Source: Megachile rotundata (Eukaryota > Arthropoda > Insecta > Hymenoptera > Megachilidae). Taken from it: DNA of 64,000 nucleotides. The notes beneath the pieces were generated by a model. That model was given only the letters and a program-made list of their open reading frames with translations. It was not told the origin of the DNA and ran no database searches. The stretch lies in assembly GCF_050947335.1 (NCBI RefSeq), contig NW_027473595.1, forward strand, positions 124,001 to 188,000, written 5' to 3'. Both the position numbers and the translations under genes were made by a program. Shown one piece after another: positions 45,559-62,050 of the stretch (its first letter is position 1; every line of letters starts with the position of its first letter).

Positions 45559-46290
45559 CGATCTAACTCATATTATTAGCCATAATATGCTTATATGATC
45601 GATAGAACGACAATTATTGTACTTATTACTCTTATCATTATCGATCTAACTCATATTATTAGCCATATTATGCTTATATGATCGATAGAACGACAATTAC
45701 TATACTTATTACTCTTATTATTATGAATCTAACTCATATTATTAGACATATTATGCTTACATGATCGATAGAACTACAATTACTATACTCATTACTCTTA
45801 TCATTATCAATCCAACTCATATTATTACACCATATTATGCTCATATGATCGTTTAGAACGACAATTACTATACTTATTACACTCACTATTATCAATCTAA
45901 CTCATATTATTAACCATATTATGCAGATATGATCGATAGCACGACATTTACTATATTTATTACGCTTATTATTATCAACCTAACTCGTATTATTAGCCAT
46001 ATTATGCTGATATGATCGATAGAACGACAATTATTGTACTTATTACTCTTAACATTATCGATCTAACTCATATTATTAGCCATATTATGCTTATATTATC
46101 GATAGAACGACAATTACTATACTTATTTCTCTTATTATTATCTACCTAACTCATATTATTAGCCATATTATGCTTATATTATCGATAGAACGACAATTAG
46201 TATACTTATTACGCTTATTATTATCAATCTAACTCATATTATTAGCCATATTATCCTTATATGATCGATAGAATGAGAATTACTATACCC
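45559..46290 (+). repeat. C-type segment after the gap (partners at 49209 and 51029)
   Basis: The first sequence after the gap matches 49209 onward (+3650) and 51029 onward (+5470). Shared markers are CATAATATGC, CTTATCATTATCGATC, GACATATTATGCTTACATG and CTCATATGATCGTT. It has private insertions not in the partners, for example ATTACACCATATT near 45826 and CGTTTAGAACG near 45850. Confidence 0.82.
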
Positions 46291-47344
46291 ACTACTCTTA
46301 TTATTATCAATCTACCTCATATTATTAGCCATATTATGCTTATATGATCGATAGAACGTACAATTACTATACTCACTACTCTTATTATTATCAATCTAAC
46401 TCATATTATTAGCCATATTATGCTTATATGATCGATAGAACGACAATTACTATACTTATTACTCTTATTATTATCAATCTCAACTCATATTATTAGCCAT
46501 ATTATGCTTATATGATCGATAGAAGGACAATCACTATACTTATTACTCTTATTATTATCTACCTAACTCATATTATTAGCCATATTATGCTTATATTATC
46601 GATAGAACGACAATTGCTATACTTATTACTCTTATTATTATAATTCTAACTCATATTTTTAGCCACATTATGCTTATATGATCGATAGAACGACAATTAC
46701 TGTACTCATTACTCTTATTATTATCAATCTAACTCATATTATTAGCCATATTATGCTTAATTGATCGATAGAACGACAATTACTATACTTATAACTCTTA
46801 TTTTTATCTACCTAACTCATATTATTAGCCATATTATGCTTATATTATCGATAGAACGACAATTACTATACTTATTACGCTTACTATTATCAATCTAACT
46901 CATATTATTAGCCATATTATGCTTATATGATGATAGAACGACAATTACTATACTTATTACTCTTATTATTATCAACCTAACTCATATTATTAGCCATATT
47001 ATGCTTATATGATCGATAGAACGACAATCACTATACTTATACTCTTATTATTATCAATCTAACTCACGTTATTAACCATTAATGCTAATATGATCGATAG
47101 AACGACAATTACTATACTTATTACACTCACTATTATCAATCTAACTCATATTATTAACCATATTATGCAGATATAATCGATAGCACGACATTTACTATAT
47201 TTATTACGCTTATTATTATCAACCTAACTCGTATTATTAGCCATATTATGCTTATATGATCGATAGAACGACAATTATTGTACTTATTACTCTTAACATT
47301 ATCGATCTAACTCATATTATTAGCCATATTATGCTTATATGATC

Positions 47345-48416
47345 GATAGAACGACAATTACTATACTTATTACTCTTATTATTATCAACCTAACTCATAT
47401 TATTAGCCATATTATGCTTATATGATCGATAGAACGACAATCACTATACTTATTACTCTTATTATTATCAATCTAACTCACGTTATTAACCATATTATGC
47501 TAATATGATCGATAGAACGACAATTACTATACTTATTACACTCACTATTATCAATCTAACTCATATTATTAACCATATTATGCAGATATGATCGATAGAA
47601 CGACAATTACTACACTTATTACTCTTATTATTATCAACCTAACTCACATTAGTAGCCATTTTATGCTTAAATGATCGATAGAACGACAATTACTGTACTT
47701 ATTACTCTTATTATTATGAATCGAACTCATATTATTAACCATATTATGCAATTATTTATCGATAGAACGACAATTACTATACTTATTACGCTTATTATTA
47801 TCAATCTAACTCATATCATTAGCCATATTATGCTTATATGATCGATAGAACGACAATTACTATACTTATTACTCTTATTATTATCAATCTACTCATATTA
47901 TTAACCATATTATGCTAATATGATCGATAGAACGACAATTACTATAGTTATTACACTCACTATTATCAATCTAACTCATATATTAACCATATTATGCAGA
48001 TATGATCGATAGCACGACATTTACTATACTTATTACTCTTATTATTATCAATCTAACTCATATTATTAGCCATATTATGCTTAAATGATCGATAGAACGA
48101 CAATTACTATACTTATTTCTCTTATTATTATCTACCTAACTCATATTATTAACCATATTATGCTAATATGATCGATAGAACGACAATTACTATACTTATT
48201 ACACTCACTATTATCAATCTAACTCACATATTAACCATATTATACAGATATGATCGATAGCACGACATTTACTATACTTATTACTCGTATTATTATCAAC
48301 CTAACTCATATTATTAGCCGTATTATGCTTATATGATCGATAGAAAGACAATCACTATACTTATTACTCTTATTATTATCTACCTAACTCATATTATTAG
48401 CCATATTATGCTTATA
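47345..48416 (+). repeat. C-type segment (partner 56295-57370), indel-bearing copy
   Basis: The order CTCACGTTATTAACC, GCCATTTTATGCTTAA, TACTGTACTT (47691/56641), GAATCGAAC, CATATCATTAGCC, TATAGTTATTACAC matches 56295-57370. This copy has CAATCTACTC, CATATATTAACC and CACATATTAACC where the partner is full length. Confidence 0.82.
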
Positions 48417-48662
48417 TTATCGATAGAACGACAATTACTATACTTATTACTCTTATTATTATAAATCTAACTCATATTATTAGCCATATTATGCTTATAT
48501 GATCGATAGAACGACAATTACTGTACTCATTATTCTTATTATTATCAATCTAACTCATATTATTAGCCATATTATGCTTAAATGATCGATAGAACGACAA
48601 TTACTATACTGATTACTCTTATTATTATCTACCTAACTCATATTATTAGCCATATTATGCTA

Positions 48663-50482
48663 TATTATCGATAGAACGACAATTACTATACTTATTACGC
48701 TTATTATTATCAATCTAACTCATATTATTAGCCATATTATGCTTATATGATCGATAGAACGAGAATTACTATACTCACTACTCTTAGTATTATCAATCTA
48801 ACTCATATTATTAGCCATATTATGCGTATATTATCGATAGAACGGCAATTACTATACTTATTACTCTTATTATTATCAATCTAACTCATATTATTGACCA
48901 TATTATGCAGATATGATCGATAGAACGACAATTACTATACTTATTACTCTTATTATTATCAATCTAAGTCATATTATTAGCCATATTATGCTTATATGAT
49001 CGATGGAACGACAATCACTATACTTATTACTCTTATTATTATCAATCTAACTCATGTTATTAACCATATTATGCTAATATGATCGATAGAACGACAATTA
49101 CTATACTTATTACACTCACTATTATCAATCTAACTCATATTATTAACCATATTATGCTTATATGATCTATAGAACGACAATTATTGTACTTATTACTCTT
49201 ATCATTATCGATCTAACTCATATTATTAGCCATAATATGCTTATATGATCGATAGAACGACAATTATTGTACTTATTACTCTTATCATTATCGATCTAAC
49301 TCATATTATTAGCCATATTATGCTTATATGATCGATAGAACGACAATTACTATACTTATTACTCTTATTATTATGAATCTAACTCATATTATTAGACATA
49401 TTATGCTTACATGATCGATAGAACTACAATTACTATACTCATTACTCTTATCATTATCAATCCAACTCATATTATTACCCATATTATGCTCATATGATCG
49501 TTAGAACGACAATTACTATACTTATTACACTCACTATTATCAATCTAACTCATATTATTAACCATATTATGCAGATATGATCGATAGCACGACATTACTA
49601 TATTTATTACGCTTATTATTATCAACCTAACTCGTATTATTAGCCATATTATGCTGATATGATCGATAGAACGACAATTATTGTACTTATTACTCTTAAC
49701 ATTATCGATCTAACTCATATTATTAGCCATATTATGCTTATAATATCGATAGAACGACAATTACTATACTTATTTCTCTTATTATTATCTACCTAACTCA
49801 TATTATAGCCATATTATGCTTATATTATCGATAGAACGACAATTAGTATACTTATTACGCTTATTATTATCAATCTAACTCATATTATTAGCCATATTAT
49901 CCTTATATGATCGATAGAATGAGAATTACTATACCCACTACTCTTAGTATTATCAATCTAACTCAATATTATTAGCCATATTATGCTTATATTATCGATA
50001 GAACTACAATTACTATACTATTACTGTTATTATTATCAATCTAACTCATATTATTAGCCATATTATGCTTATATGATCGATAGAACGACAATTACTATAC
50101 TCACTACTCTTATTATTATCAATCTAACTCATATTATTAGCCATATATGCTTATATGATCGATAGATAGACAATCACTATACTTATTACTCTTATTATTA
50201 TCTACCTAACTCATATTATTAGCCATATTATGCTTATATTAACGATAGAACGACAATTACTGAACTTATTACTCTTATTATTATAAATCTAACTCATATT
50301 TTTAGCCACATTGTGCTTATATGATCGATAGAACGACAATTACTGTACTCATAACTCTTATTATTATCAATCTCACTCATATTATTAGCCATATATGCTT
50401 AAATGATCGATAGAACGACAATTACTATACTTATTACTCTTATTTTTATCTACCTAACTCATATTATTAGCCATATTATGCT
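48663..50482 (+). repeat. 22-monomer tandem HOR unit, C-type, copy 1
   Basis: About 1820 bp (22 monomers minus 6 bp). Markers shared with the next copy are GCGTATATTATCG-type links, AACGGCAATT, GATGGAACGACAATCAC, ATGATCTATAGAAC (49161/50981), CATAATATGC and ATTGTGCTTATATG. It contains private 1-bp indels. The left boundary is approximate because similarity extends further upstream. Confidence 0.85.
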
Positions 50483-52302
50483 TATATTATCGATAGAACG
50501 ACAATTACTATACTTATTACGCTTATTATTATCAATCTATCTCATATTATTAGCCATATTATGCTTATATGATCGATAGAACGAGAATTACTATACTCAC
50601 TACTCTTAGTATTATCAATCTAACTCATATATTAGCCATATTATGCGTAATATTATCGATAGAACGGCAATTACTATACTTATTACTCTTATTATTATCA
50701 ATCTAACTCATATTATTGACCATATTATGCAGATATGATCGATAGAACGACAATTACTATACTTATACTCTTATTATTATCAATCTAAGTCATATTATTA
50801 GCATATTATGCTTATATGATCGATGGAACGACAATCACTATACTTATTACTCTTATTATTATCAATCTAACTCATGTTATTAACCATATTATGCTAATAT
50901 GATCGATAGAACGACAATTACTATACTTATTACACTCACTATTATCAATCTAACTCATATTATTAACCATATTATGCTTATATGATCTATAGAACGACAA
51001 TTATTGTACTTATTACTCTTATCATTATCGATCTAACTCATATTATTAGCCATAATATGCTTATATGATCGATAGAACGACAATTATTGTACTTATTACT
51101 CTTATCATTATCGATCTAACTCATATTATTAGCCATATTATGCTTATATGATCGATAGAACGACAATTACTATACTTATTACTCTTATTATTATGAATCT
51201 AACTCATATTATTAGACATATTATGCTTACATGATCGATAGAACTACAATTACTATACTCATTACTCTTATCATTATCAATCCAACTCATATTATTACCC
51301 ATATTATGCTCATATGATCGTTAGAACGACAATTACTATACTTATTACACTCACTATTATCAATCTAACTCATATTATTAACCATATTATGCAGATATGA
51401 TCGATAGCACGACATTTACTATATTTATTACGCTTATTATTATCAACCTAACTCGTATTATTAGCCATATTATGCTGATATGATCGATAGAACGACAATT
51501 ATTGTACTTATTACTCTTAACATTATCGATCTAACTCATATTATTAGCCATATTATGCTTATATTATCGATAGAACGACAATTACTATACTTATTTCTCT
51601 TATTATTATCTACCTAACTCATATTATTAGCCATATTATGCTTATATTATCGATAGAACGACAATTAGTATACTTATTACGCTTATTATTATCAATCTAA
51701 CTCATATTATTAGCCATATTATCCTTATATGATCGATAGAATGAGAATTACTATACCCCTACTCTTAGTATTATCAATCTAACTCATATTATTAGCCATA
51801 TTATGCTTATATTATCGATAGAACTACAATTACTATACTTATTACTGTTATTATTATCAATCTAACTCATATTATTAGCCATATTATGCTTATATGATCG
51901 ATAGAACGACAATTACTATACTCACTACTCTTATTATTATCAATCTAACTCATATTATTAGCCATATTATGCTTATATGATCGATAGAAAGACAATCACT
52001 ATACTTATTACTCTTATTATATCTACCTAACTCATATTATTAGCCATATTATGCTTATATTAACGATAGAACGACAATTACTGAACTTATTACTCTTATT
52101 ATTATAAATCTAACTCATATTTTAGCCACATTGTGCTTATATGATCGATAGAACGACAATTACTGTACTCATAACTCTTATTATTATCAATCTCACTCAT
52201 ATTATTAGCCATATTATGCTTAAATGATCGATAGAACGACAATTACTATACTTATTACTCTTATTTTTATCTACCTAACTCATATTATTAGCCATATTAT
52301 GC
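50483..52302 (+). repeat. 22-monomer tandem HOR unit, C-type, copy 2
   Basis: Directly follows copy 1 with the same order of rare variants. It ends where GCTTAAATGATTGATAGACC (from 52301) replaces the GCTTATATTATCG of the first copy. A further partial copy runs from about 52800 to 53500. Confidence 0.85.
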
Positions 52303-53606
52303 TTAAATGATTGATAGACCGACAATTACTATACTCATTACTCTTATTATTATCAATCTAACTCATATTATTAGCCATATTATGCTTATATGATCGATAG
52401 AACGACAATTACTATACTTATTACTCTTATTATTATCAATCTAACTCATATTATTAACATATTATGCTAATATGATCGATAGAACGACAATTACTATACT
52501 TATTACATTCACTATTATCAATCTAACTCACATTATTAACCATATTATGCAGATATGATCGATAGCACGACATTTACTATACTTATTACTCGTATTATTA
52601 TCAACCTAACTCATATTATTAGCCATATTATGCTTATATGATCGATAGAAAGGACAATCACTATACTTATTACTCTTATTATTATCTACCTAACTCATAT
52701 TATTAGCCATATTATGCTTATATTATCGATAGAACGACAATTACTATACTTATTACTCTTCTTATTATAAATCTAACTCATATTATTAGCCATATTATGC
52801 TTATATGATCGATAGAACGACAATTATTGTACTTATTACTCTTATCATTATCGATCTAACTCATATTATTAGCCATATTATGCTTATATGATCGATAGAA
52901 CGACAATTACTATACTTATTACTCTTATTATATGAATCTAACTCATATTATTAGACATATTATGCTTACATGATCGATAGAACTACAATTACTATACTCA
53001 TTACTCTTATCATTATCAATCCAACTCATATTATTACCCATATTATGCTCATATGATCGTTAGAACGACAATTACTATACTTATTACACTCACTATTATC
53101 AATCTAACTCATATTATTAACCATATTATGCAGATATGATCGATAGCACGACATTTACTATATTTATTACGCTTATTATTATCAACCTAACTCGTATTAT
53201 TAGCCATATTATGCTGATATGATCGATAGAACGACAATTATTGTACTTATTACTCTTAACATTATCGATCTAACTCATATTATTAGCCATATTATGCTTA
53301 TATTATCGATAGAACGACAATTACTATACTTATTTCTCTTATTATTATCTACCTAACTCATATTATTAGCCATATTATGCTTATATTATCGATAGAACGA
53401 CAATTAGTATACTTATTACGCTTATTATTATCAATCTAACTCATATTATTAGCCATATTATCCTTATATGATCGATTAGAATGAGAATTACTATACCCAC
53501 TACTCTTATTATTATCTACCTAACTCATATTATTAGCCATATTATGCTTATATTATCGATAGAACGACAATTACTATACTTATTACTCTTCTTATTATAA
53601 ATCTAA

Positions 53607-54746
53607 CTCATATTATTAGCCATATTATGCTTATATGATCGATAGAACGACAATTACTATACTCACTACTCTTATTATTATCAATCTAACTCATATTATT
53701 AGCCATATTATGCTTATATGATCGATAGAAAGACAATCACTATACTTATTACTCTTATTATTATCTACCTAACTCATATTATTAGCCATATTATGCTTAT
53801 ATTAAGAATAGAACGACAATTACTGAACTTATTACTCTTATTATTATAAATCTAACTCATATTTTTAGCCACATTGTGCTTATATGATCGATGGAACGAC
53901 AATTACTGTACTCATAACTCTTATTATTATCAATCTCACTCATATTATTAGCATATTATGCTTAATGATCGATAGAACGACAATTACTATACTTATTACT
54001 CTTATTTTTATCTACCTAACTCATATTATTAGCCATATTATGCTTAAATGATTGATAGACCGACAATTACTATACTCATTACTCTTATTATTATCAATCT
54101 AACTCATATTATTAGCCATATTATGCTTATATGATCGATAGAACGACAATTACTATACTTATTACTCTTATTATTATCAATCTAACTCATATTATTAACC
54201 ATATTATGCTAATATGATCGATAGAACGACAATTACTATACTTATTACATTCACTATTATCAATCTAACTCACATTATTAACCATATTATGCAGATATGA
54301 TCGATAGCACGACATTTACTATACTTATTACTCGTATTATTATCAACCTAACTCATATTATTAGCCATATTATGCTTATATGATCGATAGAAAGACAATC
54401 ACTATACTTATTACTCTTATTATTATCTACCTAACTCATATTATTAGCCATATTATGCTTATATTATCGATAGAACGACAATTACTATACTTATTACTCT
54501 TATTATTATAAATCTAACTCATATTATTAGCCATATTATGCTTATATGATCGATAGAACGACAATTACTGTACTCATTATTCTTATTATTATCAATCTAA
54601 CTCATATTATTAGCCATATTATGCTTAAATGATCGATAGAACGACAATTACTATACTTATTACTCTTATTATTATCTACCTAACTCATATTATTAGCCAT
54701 ATTATGCTTATATTATCGATAGAACGACAATTACTATACTTATTAC
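53607..54746 (+). repeat. C-type segment (partner 60909-62050, 88 monomers on)
   Basis: Repeated at +7304 bp (88 x 83), measured at ATTGATAGAC (54051/61355). Shared markers are ATTGTGCTTATATGATCG, GGAACGACAATTACTGTAC, GATTGATAGACC, TTACATTCACT and TTACTCGTATT. This copy carries two private 1-bp deletions (near 53951 and 53965), the last of the indel-rich zone. Confidence 0.87.
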
Positions 54747-54925
54747 TCTTATTATTATCAATCTAACTCATATTATTAACCATATTATGCTAATATGATC
54801 GATAGAACGACAATTACTATACTTATTACATTCACTATTATCAATCTAACTCATATTATTAGCCATATTATGCGTATATTATCGATAGAACGACAATTAC
54901 TATACTTATTACTCTTATTATTATC

Positions 54926-56119
54926 AATCTAACTCATATTATTGACCATATTATGCAGATATGATCGATAGAACGACAATTACTATACTTATTACTCTTA
55001 TTATTATCAATCTAAGTCATATTATTAGACATATTATGCTTATATGATCGATAGAACTACAATTACTATACTCATTACTCTTATCATTATCAATCCAACT
55101 CATATTATTACCCATATTATGCTCATATGATCGTTAGAACGACAATTACTATACTTATTACACTCACTATTATCAATCTAACTCATATTATTAACCATAT
55201 TATGCAGATATGATCGATAGCACGACATTTACTATATTTATTACGCTTATTATTATCAACCTAACTCGTATTATTAGCCATATTATGCTTATATGATCGA
55301 TAGAACGACAATTATTGTACTTATTACTCTTAACATTATCGATCTAACTCATATTATTAGCCATATTATGCTTATATGATCGATAGAACGACAATTACTA
55401 TACTTATTACTCTTATTATTATGAATCCAACTCATATTATTAGACATATTATGCTTATATGATCGATAGAACTACAATTACTATACTCATTACTCTTATC
55501 ATTATCAATCCAACTCATATTATTACCCATATTATGCTCATATGATCGATAGAACGACAATTACTATACTTATTACACTTATTATTATCAATCTAACTCA
55601 TATTATTAGCCATATTATGCTTAAATGATCGATAGAACGACAATTACTATACTTATTACTCTTATTATTATCAATCTAACTCATATTATTAGCCATATTA
55701 TGCTTATATGATCGATAGAACGACAACTACTATACTCACTACTCTTATTATTATCAATCTAACTCATATTATTAGCCATATTATGCTTATATGATCGATA
55801 GAACGACAATTACTATACTTATTACTCTTATTATTATCAATCTAACTCATATTATTAGCCATATTATGCTTATATGATCGATAGAAGGACAATCACTATA
55901 CTTATTACTCTTATTATTATCTACCTAACTCATATTATTAGCCATATTATGCTTATATTATCGATAGAACGACAATTGCTATACTTATTACTTTTATTAG
56001 TATGAATCGAACTCATATTATTAACCATATTATGCAATTATGATCGATAGAACGACAATTACTATACTTATTACACTTATTACTATCAATCTAACTCATA
56101 TTATTAGCCATATTATGCT
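54926..56119 (+). repeat. C-type segment (partner 59325-60518, 53 monomers on)
   Basis: A 1194-bp stretch at exactly +4399 bp (53 x 83). Shared markers are ATTGACC, TCTAAGTCATATTATTAGAC, CGTTAGAACG, CTTAACATTATCGATC, ACAACTACTATAC, GAAGGACAATCAC and TTACTTTTATTAGTATG. Only a few substitutions were noticed. The stretch from 55194 also recurs at +7387 bp (89 x 83). Confidence 0.9.
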
Positions 56120-56294
56120 TAAATGATCGATAGAACGACAATTACTATACTTATTACTCTTATTATTATCAATCTACCTCATATTATTAGCCATATTATG
56201 CTTATATGATCGATAGAACGACAATTACTATACTCACTACTCTTATTATTATCAATCTAACTCATATTATTAGCCATATTATGCTTATATTATT

Positions 56295-57370
56295 GATAGA
56301 ACGACAATTACTATACTTATTACTCTTATTATTATCAACCTAACTCATATTATTAGCCATATTATGCTTATATGATCGATAGAACGACAATCACTATACT
56401 TATTACTCTTATTATTATCAATCTAACTCACGTTATTAACCATATTATGCTAATATGATCGATAGAACGACAATTACTATACTTATTACACTCACTATTA
56501 TCAATCTAACTCATATTATTAACCATATTATGCAGATATGATCGATAGAACGACAATTACTACACTTATTACTCTTATTATTATCAACCTAACTCACATT
56601 ATTAGCCATTTTATGCTTAAATGATCGATAGAACGACAATTACTGTACTTATTACTCTTATTATTATGAATCGAACTCATATTATTAACCATATTATGCA
56701 ATTATTATCGATAGAACGACAATTACTATACTTATTACACTTATTATTATCAATCTAACTCATATCATTAGCCATATTATGCTTATATGATCGATAGAAC
56801 GACAATTACTATACTTATTACTCTTATTATTATCAATCTAACTCATATTATTAACCATATTATGCTAATATGATCGATAGAACGACAATTACTATAGTTA
56901 TTACACTCACTATTATCAATCTAACTCATATTATTAACCATATTATGCAGATATGATCGATAGCACGACATTTACTATACTTATTACTCTTATTATTATC
57001 AATCTAACTCATATTATTAGCCATATTATGCTTAAATGATCGATAGAACGACAATTACTATACTTATTTCTCTTATTATTATCTACCTAACTCATATTAT
57101 TAACCATATTATGCTAATATGATCGATAGAACAACAATTACTATACTTATTACATTCACTATTATCAATCTAACTCACATTATTAACCATATTATGCAGA
57201 TATGATCGATAGCACGACATTTACTATACTTATTACTCGTATTATTATCAACCTAACTCATATTATTAGCCATATTATGCTTATATGATCGATAGAAAGA
57301 CAATCACTATACTTATTACTCTTATTATTATCTACCTAACTCATATTATTAGCCATATTATGCTTATATG
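56295..57370 (+). repeat. C-type segment (partner 47345-48416), clean copy
   Basis: Same order of rare variants as 47345-48416, without that copy's single-base deletions. Confidence 0.82.
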
Positions 57371-59324
57371 ATCGATAGAAAGACAATCACTATACTTATT
57401 ACTCTTATTATTATCTACCTAACTCATATTATTAGCCATATTATGCTCATATTATCGATAGAACGACAATTACTATACTTATTACTCTTATTATTATAAA
57501 TCTAACTCATATTATTAGCCATATTATGGTTATATGATCGATAGAACGACAATTACTATACTTATTACTCTTATTGTTATGAATCTAACTCATATTATTA
57601 ACCATATTATGCTAATATGATCGAGAGAACGACAATTACTATACTTATTACAGTCACTATTATCAATCTAACTCATATTATTAGCCATATTATGCTTATA
57701 TTATCGATAGAATGACAATTACTATACTTGTTACTGTTATTATTATCAATCTATCTCATATTATTAGCCATATTATGCTTATATGATCGATAGTACGACA
57801 ATTACTATACTCATTGCTCTTATTGTTATCAATCTAACTCATATTATTAACCATATTATGCAGATATGATCGATAGAACGACAATTACTACACTTATTGC
57901 TCTTATTATTATCAACCTAACTCACATTATTAGCCATTTTATGCTTAAATGATCGATAGAACGACAATTACTATACTTATTACTCTTATTAGTATGAATC
58001 GAACTCATATTATTAACCATATTATGCAATTATGATCGATAGAACGACAATTACTATACTTATTACACTTATTATTATCAATCTAACTCATATTATTAGC
58101 CATATTATGCTTAAATGATCGATAGAACGACAATTACTATACTTATTACTCTTATTTTTATCTACCTAACTCATATTATTAGCCATATTATGCTTATATT
58201 ATCGGTAGAACGACAATTACTATACTTATTACGCTTATTATTATCAATCTAACTCATATTATTAGCCATATTATGCTTATATGATTGATAGAACGACAAT
58301 TACTATACTTATTACTCTTATTATTATCAACCTAACTCATATTATTAGCCATATTATGCTTATATGATCGATAGAGCGACAATCACTATACTTATTACTC
58401 TTATTATTATCAATCTAACTCACGTTATTAACCATATTATGCTAATATGATCGATAGAACGACAATTACTATACTTATTACACTCACTATTATCAATCTA
58501 ACTCATATTATTAACCATATTATGCAGATATGATCGATAGCACGACATTTACTATATTTATTACGCTTATTATTATCAACCTAACTCGTATTATTAGCCA
58601 TATTATGCTTATATGATCGATAGAACGACAATTATTGTACTTATTACTCTTAACATTATCGATCTAACTCATATTATTAGCCATATTATGCTTATATGAT
58701 CGATAGAACGACAATTACTATACTTATTACTCTTATTATTATGAATCCAACTCATATTATTAGATATATTATGCTTATATGATCGATAGAACTACAATTA
58801 CTATACTCATTACTCTTATCATTATCAATCCAACTCATATTATTACCCATATTATGCTCATATGATCGATAGAACGACAATTACTATACTTATTACTCTT
58901 ATTATTATCAATCTAACTCATATTATTAGCCATATTATGCTAATATGATCGATAGAACGACAATTACTATACTTATTACACTCACTATTATCAATCTGAC
59001 TCACATTATTAACCATATTATGCAGATATGATCGATAGCACGACATTTACTATACTTATTACTCTTATTATTATCAATCTAACTCATATTATTAGCCATA
59101 TTATGCAGATATGATCGATAGCACGACATTTACTATACTTATTACTCGTATGATTATCAACCTAACTCATATTATTAGCCATATTATGCTTATATGATCG
59201 ATAGAAAGACAATCACTATACTTATTACTTTTATTATTATCTACCTAACTCATATTATTAGCCATATTATGCTTATATTATCGATAGAACGACAATTACT
59301 ATACTTATTACTCTTATTATTATA

Positions 59325-60518
59325 AATCTAACTCATATTATTGACCATATTATGCAGATATGATCGATAGAACGACAATTACTATACTTATTACTCTTAT
59401 TATTATCAATCTAAGTCATATTATTAGACATATTATGCTTATATGATCGATAGAACTACAATTACTATACTCATTACTCTTATCATTATCAATCCAACTC
59501 ATATTATTACCCATATTATGCTCATATGATCGTTAGAACGACAATTACTATACTTATTACACTCACTATTATCAATCTAACTCATATTATTAACCATATT
59601 ATGCAGATATGATCGATAGCACGACATTTACTATATTTATTACGCTTATTATTATCAACCTAACTCGTATTATTAGCCATATTATGCTTATATGATCGAT
59701 AGAACGACAATTATTGTACTTATTACTCTTAACATTATCGATCTAACTCATATTATTAGCCATATTATGCTTATATGATCGATAGAACGACAATTACTAT
59801 ACTTATTACTCTTATTATTATGAATCCAACTCATATTATTAGACATATTATGCTTATATGATCGATGGAACTACAATTACTAGACTCATTACTCTTATCA
59901 TTATCAATCCAACTCATATTATTACCCATATTATGCTCATATGATCGATAGAACGACAATTACTATACTTATTACACTTATTATTATCAATCTAACTCAT
60001 ATTATTAGCCATATTATGCTTAAATGATCGATAGAACGACAATTACTATACTTATTACTCTTATTATTATCAATCTAACTCATATTATTAGCCATATTAT
60101 GCTTATATGATCGATAGAACGACAACTACTATACTCACTACTCTTATTATTATCAATCTAACTCATATTATTAGCCATATTATGCTTATATGATCGATAG
60201 AACCACAATTACTATACTTATTACTCTTATTATTATCAATCTAACTCATATTATTAGCCATATTATGCTTATATGATCGATAGAAGGACAATCACTATAC
60301 TTATTACTCTTATTATTATCTACCTAACTCATATTATTAGCCATATTATGCTTATATTATCGATAGAACGACAATTGCTATACTTATTACTTTTATTAGT
60401 ATGAATCGAACTCATATTATTAACCATATTATGCAATTATGATCGATAGAACGACAATTACTATACTTATTACACTTATTACTATCAATCTAACTCATAT
60501 TATTAGCCATATTATGCT
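59325..60518 (+). repeat. C-type segment (partner 54926-56119)
   Basis: Second copy at +4399 bp. Private substitutions include GATGGAACTACAATTACTAG near 59873. From 59593 it also matches 62581-63506 at +2988 bp (36 x 83). The match ends at 60518, where GCTGATATG replaces GCTTAAATG. Confidence 0.9.
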
Positions 60519-60908
60519 GATATGATCGATAGAACGACAATTATTGTACTTATTACTCTTAACATTATCGATCTAACTCATATTATTAGCCATATTATGC
60601 TTATATTATCGATAGAACGACAATTACTATACTTATTTCTCTTATTATTATCTACCTAACTCATATTATTAGCCATATTATGCTTATATTATCGATAGAA
60701 CGACAATTAGTATACTTATTACGCTTATTATTATCAATCTAACTCATATTATTAGCCATATTATCCTTATATGATCGATAGAATGAGAATTACTATACCC
60801 ACTACTCTTAGTATTATCAATCTAACTCATATTATTAGCCATATTATGCTTATATTATCGATAGAACTACAATTACTATACTTATTACTGTTATTATTAT
60901 CAATCTAA

Positions 60909-62050
60909 CTCATATTATTAGCCATATTATGCTTATATGATCGATAGAACGACAATTACTATACTCACTACTCTTATTATTATCAATCTAACTCATATTA
61001 TTAGCCATATTATGCTTATATGATCGATAGAAAGACAATCACTATACTTATTACTCTTATTATTATCTACCTAACTCATATTATTAGCCATATTATGCTT
61101 ATATTAACGATAGAACGACAATTACTGAACTTATTACTCTTATTATTATAAATCTAACTCATATTTTTAGCCACATTGTGCTTATATGATCGATGGAACG
61201 ACAATTACTGTACTCATAACTCTTATTATTATCAATCTCACTCATATTATTAGCCATATTATGCTTAAATGATCGATAGAACGACAATTACTATACTTAT
61301 TACTCTTATTTTTATCTACCTAACTCATATTATTAGCCATATTATGCTTAAATGATTGATAGACCGACAATTACTATACTCATTACTCTTATTATTATCA
61401 ATCTAACTCATATTATTAGCCATATTATGCTTATATGATCGATAGAACGACAATTACTATACTTATTACTCTTATTATTATCAATCTAACTCATATTATT
61501 AACCATATTATGCTAATATGATCGATAGAACGACAATTACTATACTTATTACATTCACTATTATCAATCTAACTCACATTATTAACCATATTATGCAGAT
61601 ATGATCGATAGCACGACATTTACTATACTTATTACTCGTATTATTATCAACCTAACTCATATTATTAGCCATATTATGCTTATATGATCGATAGAAAGAC
61701 AATCACTATACTTATTACTCTTATTATTATCTACCTAACTCATATTATTAGCCATATTATGCTTATATTATCGATAGAACGACAATTACTATACTTATTA
61801 CTCTTATTATTATAAATCTAACTCATATTATTAGCCATATTATGCTTATATGATCGATAGAACGACAATTACTGTACTCATTATTCTTATTATTATCAAT
61901 CTAACTCATATTATTAGCCATATTATGCTTAAATGATCGATAGAACGACAATTACTATACTTATTACTCTTATTATTATCTACCTAACTCATATTATTAG
62001 CCATATTATGCTTATATTATCGATAGAACGACAATTACTATACTTATTAC
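60909..62050 (+). repeat. C-type segment (partner 53607-54746)
   Basis: Second copy, free of the two 1-bp deletions. Upstream, 60519-60908 continues as a match to about 51475-51860 rather than to the sequence left of 53607, so the block is a mosaic of two sources. Confidence 0.85.
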
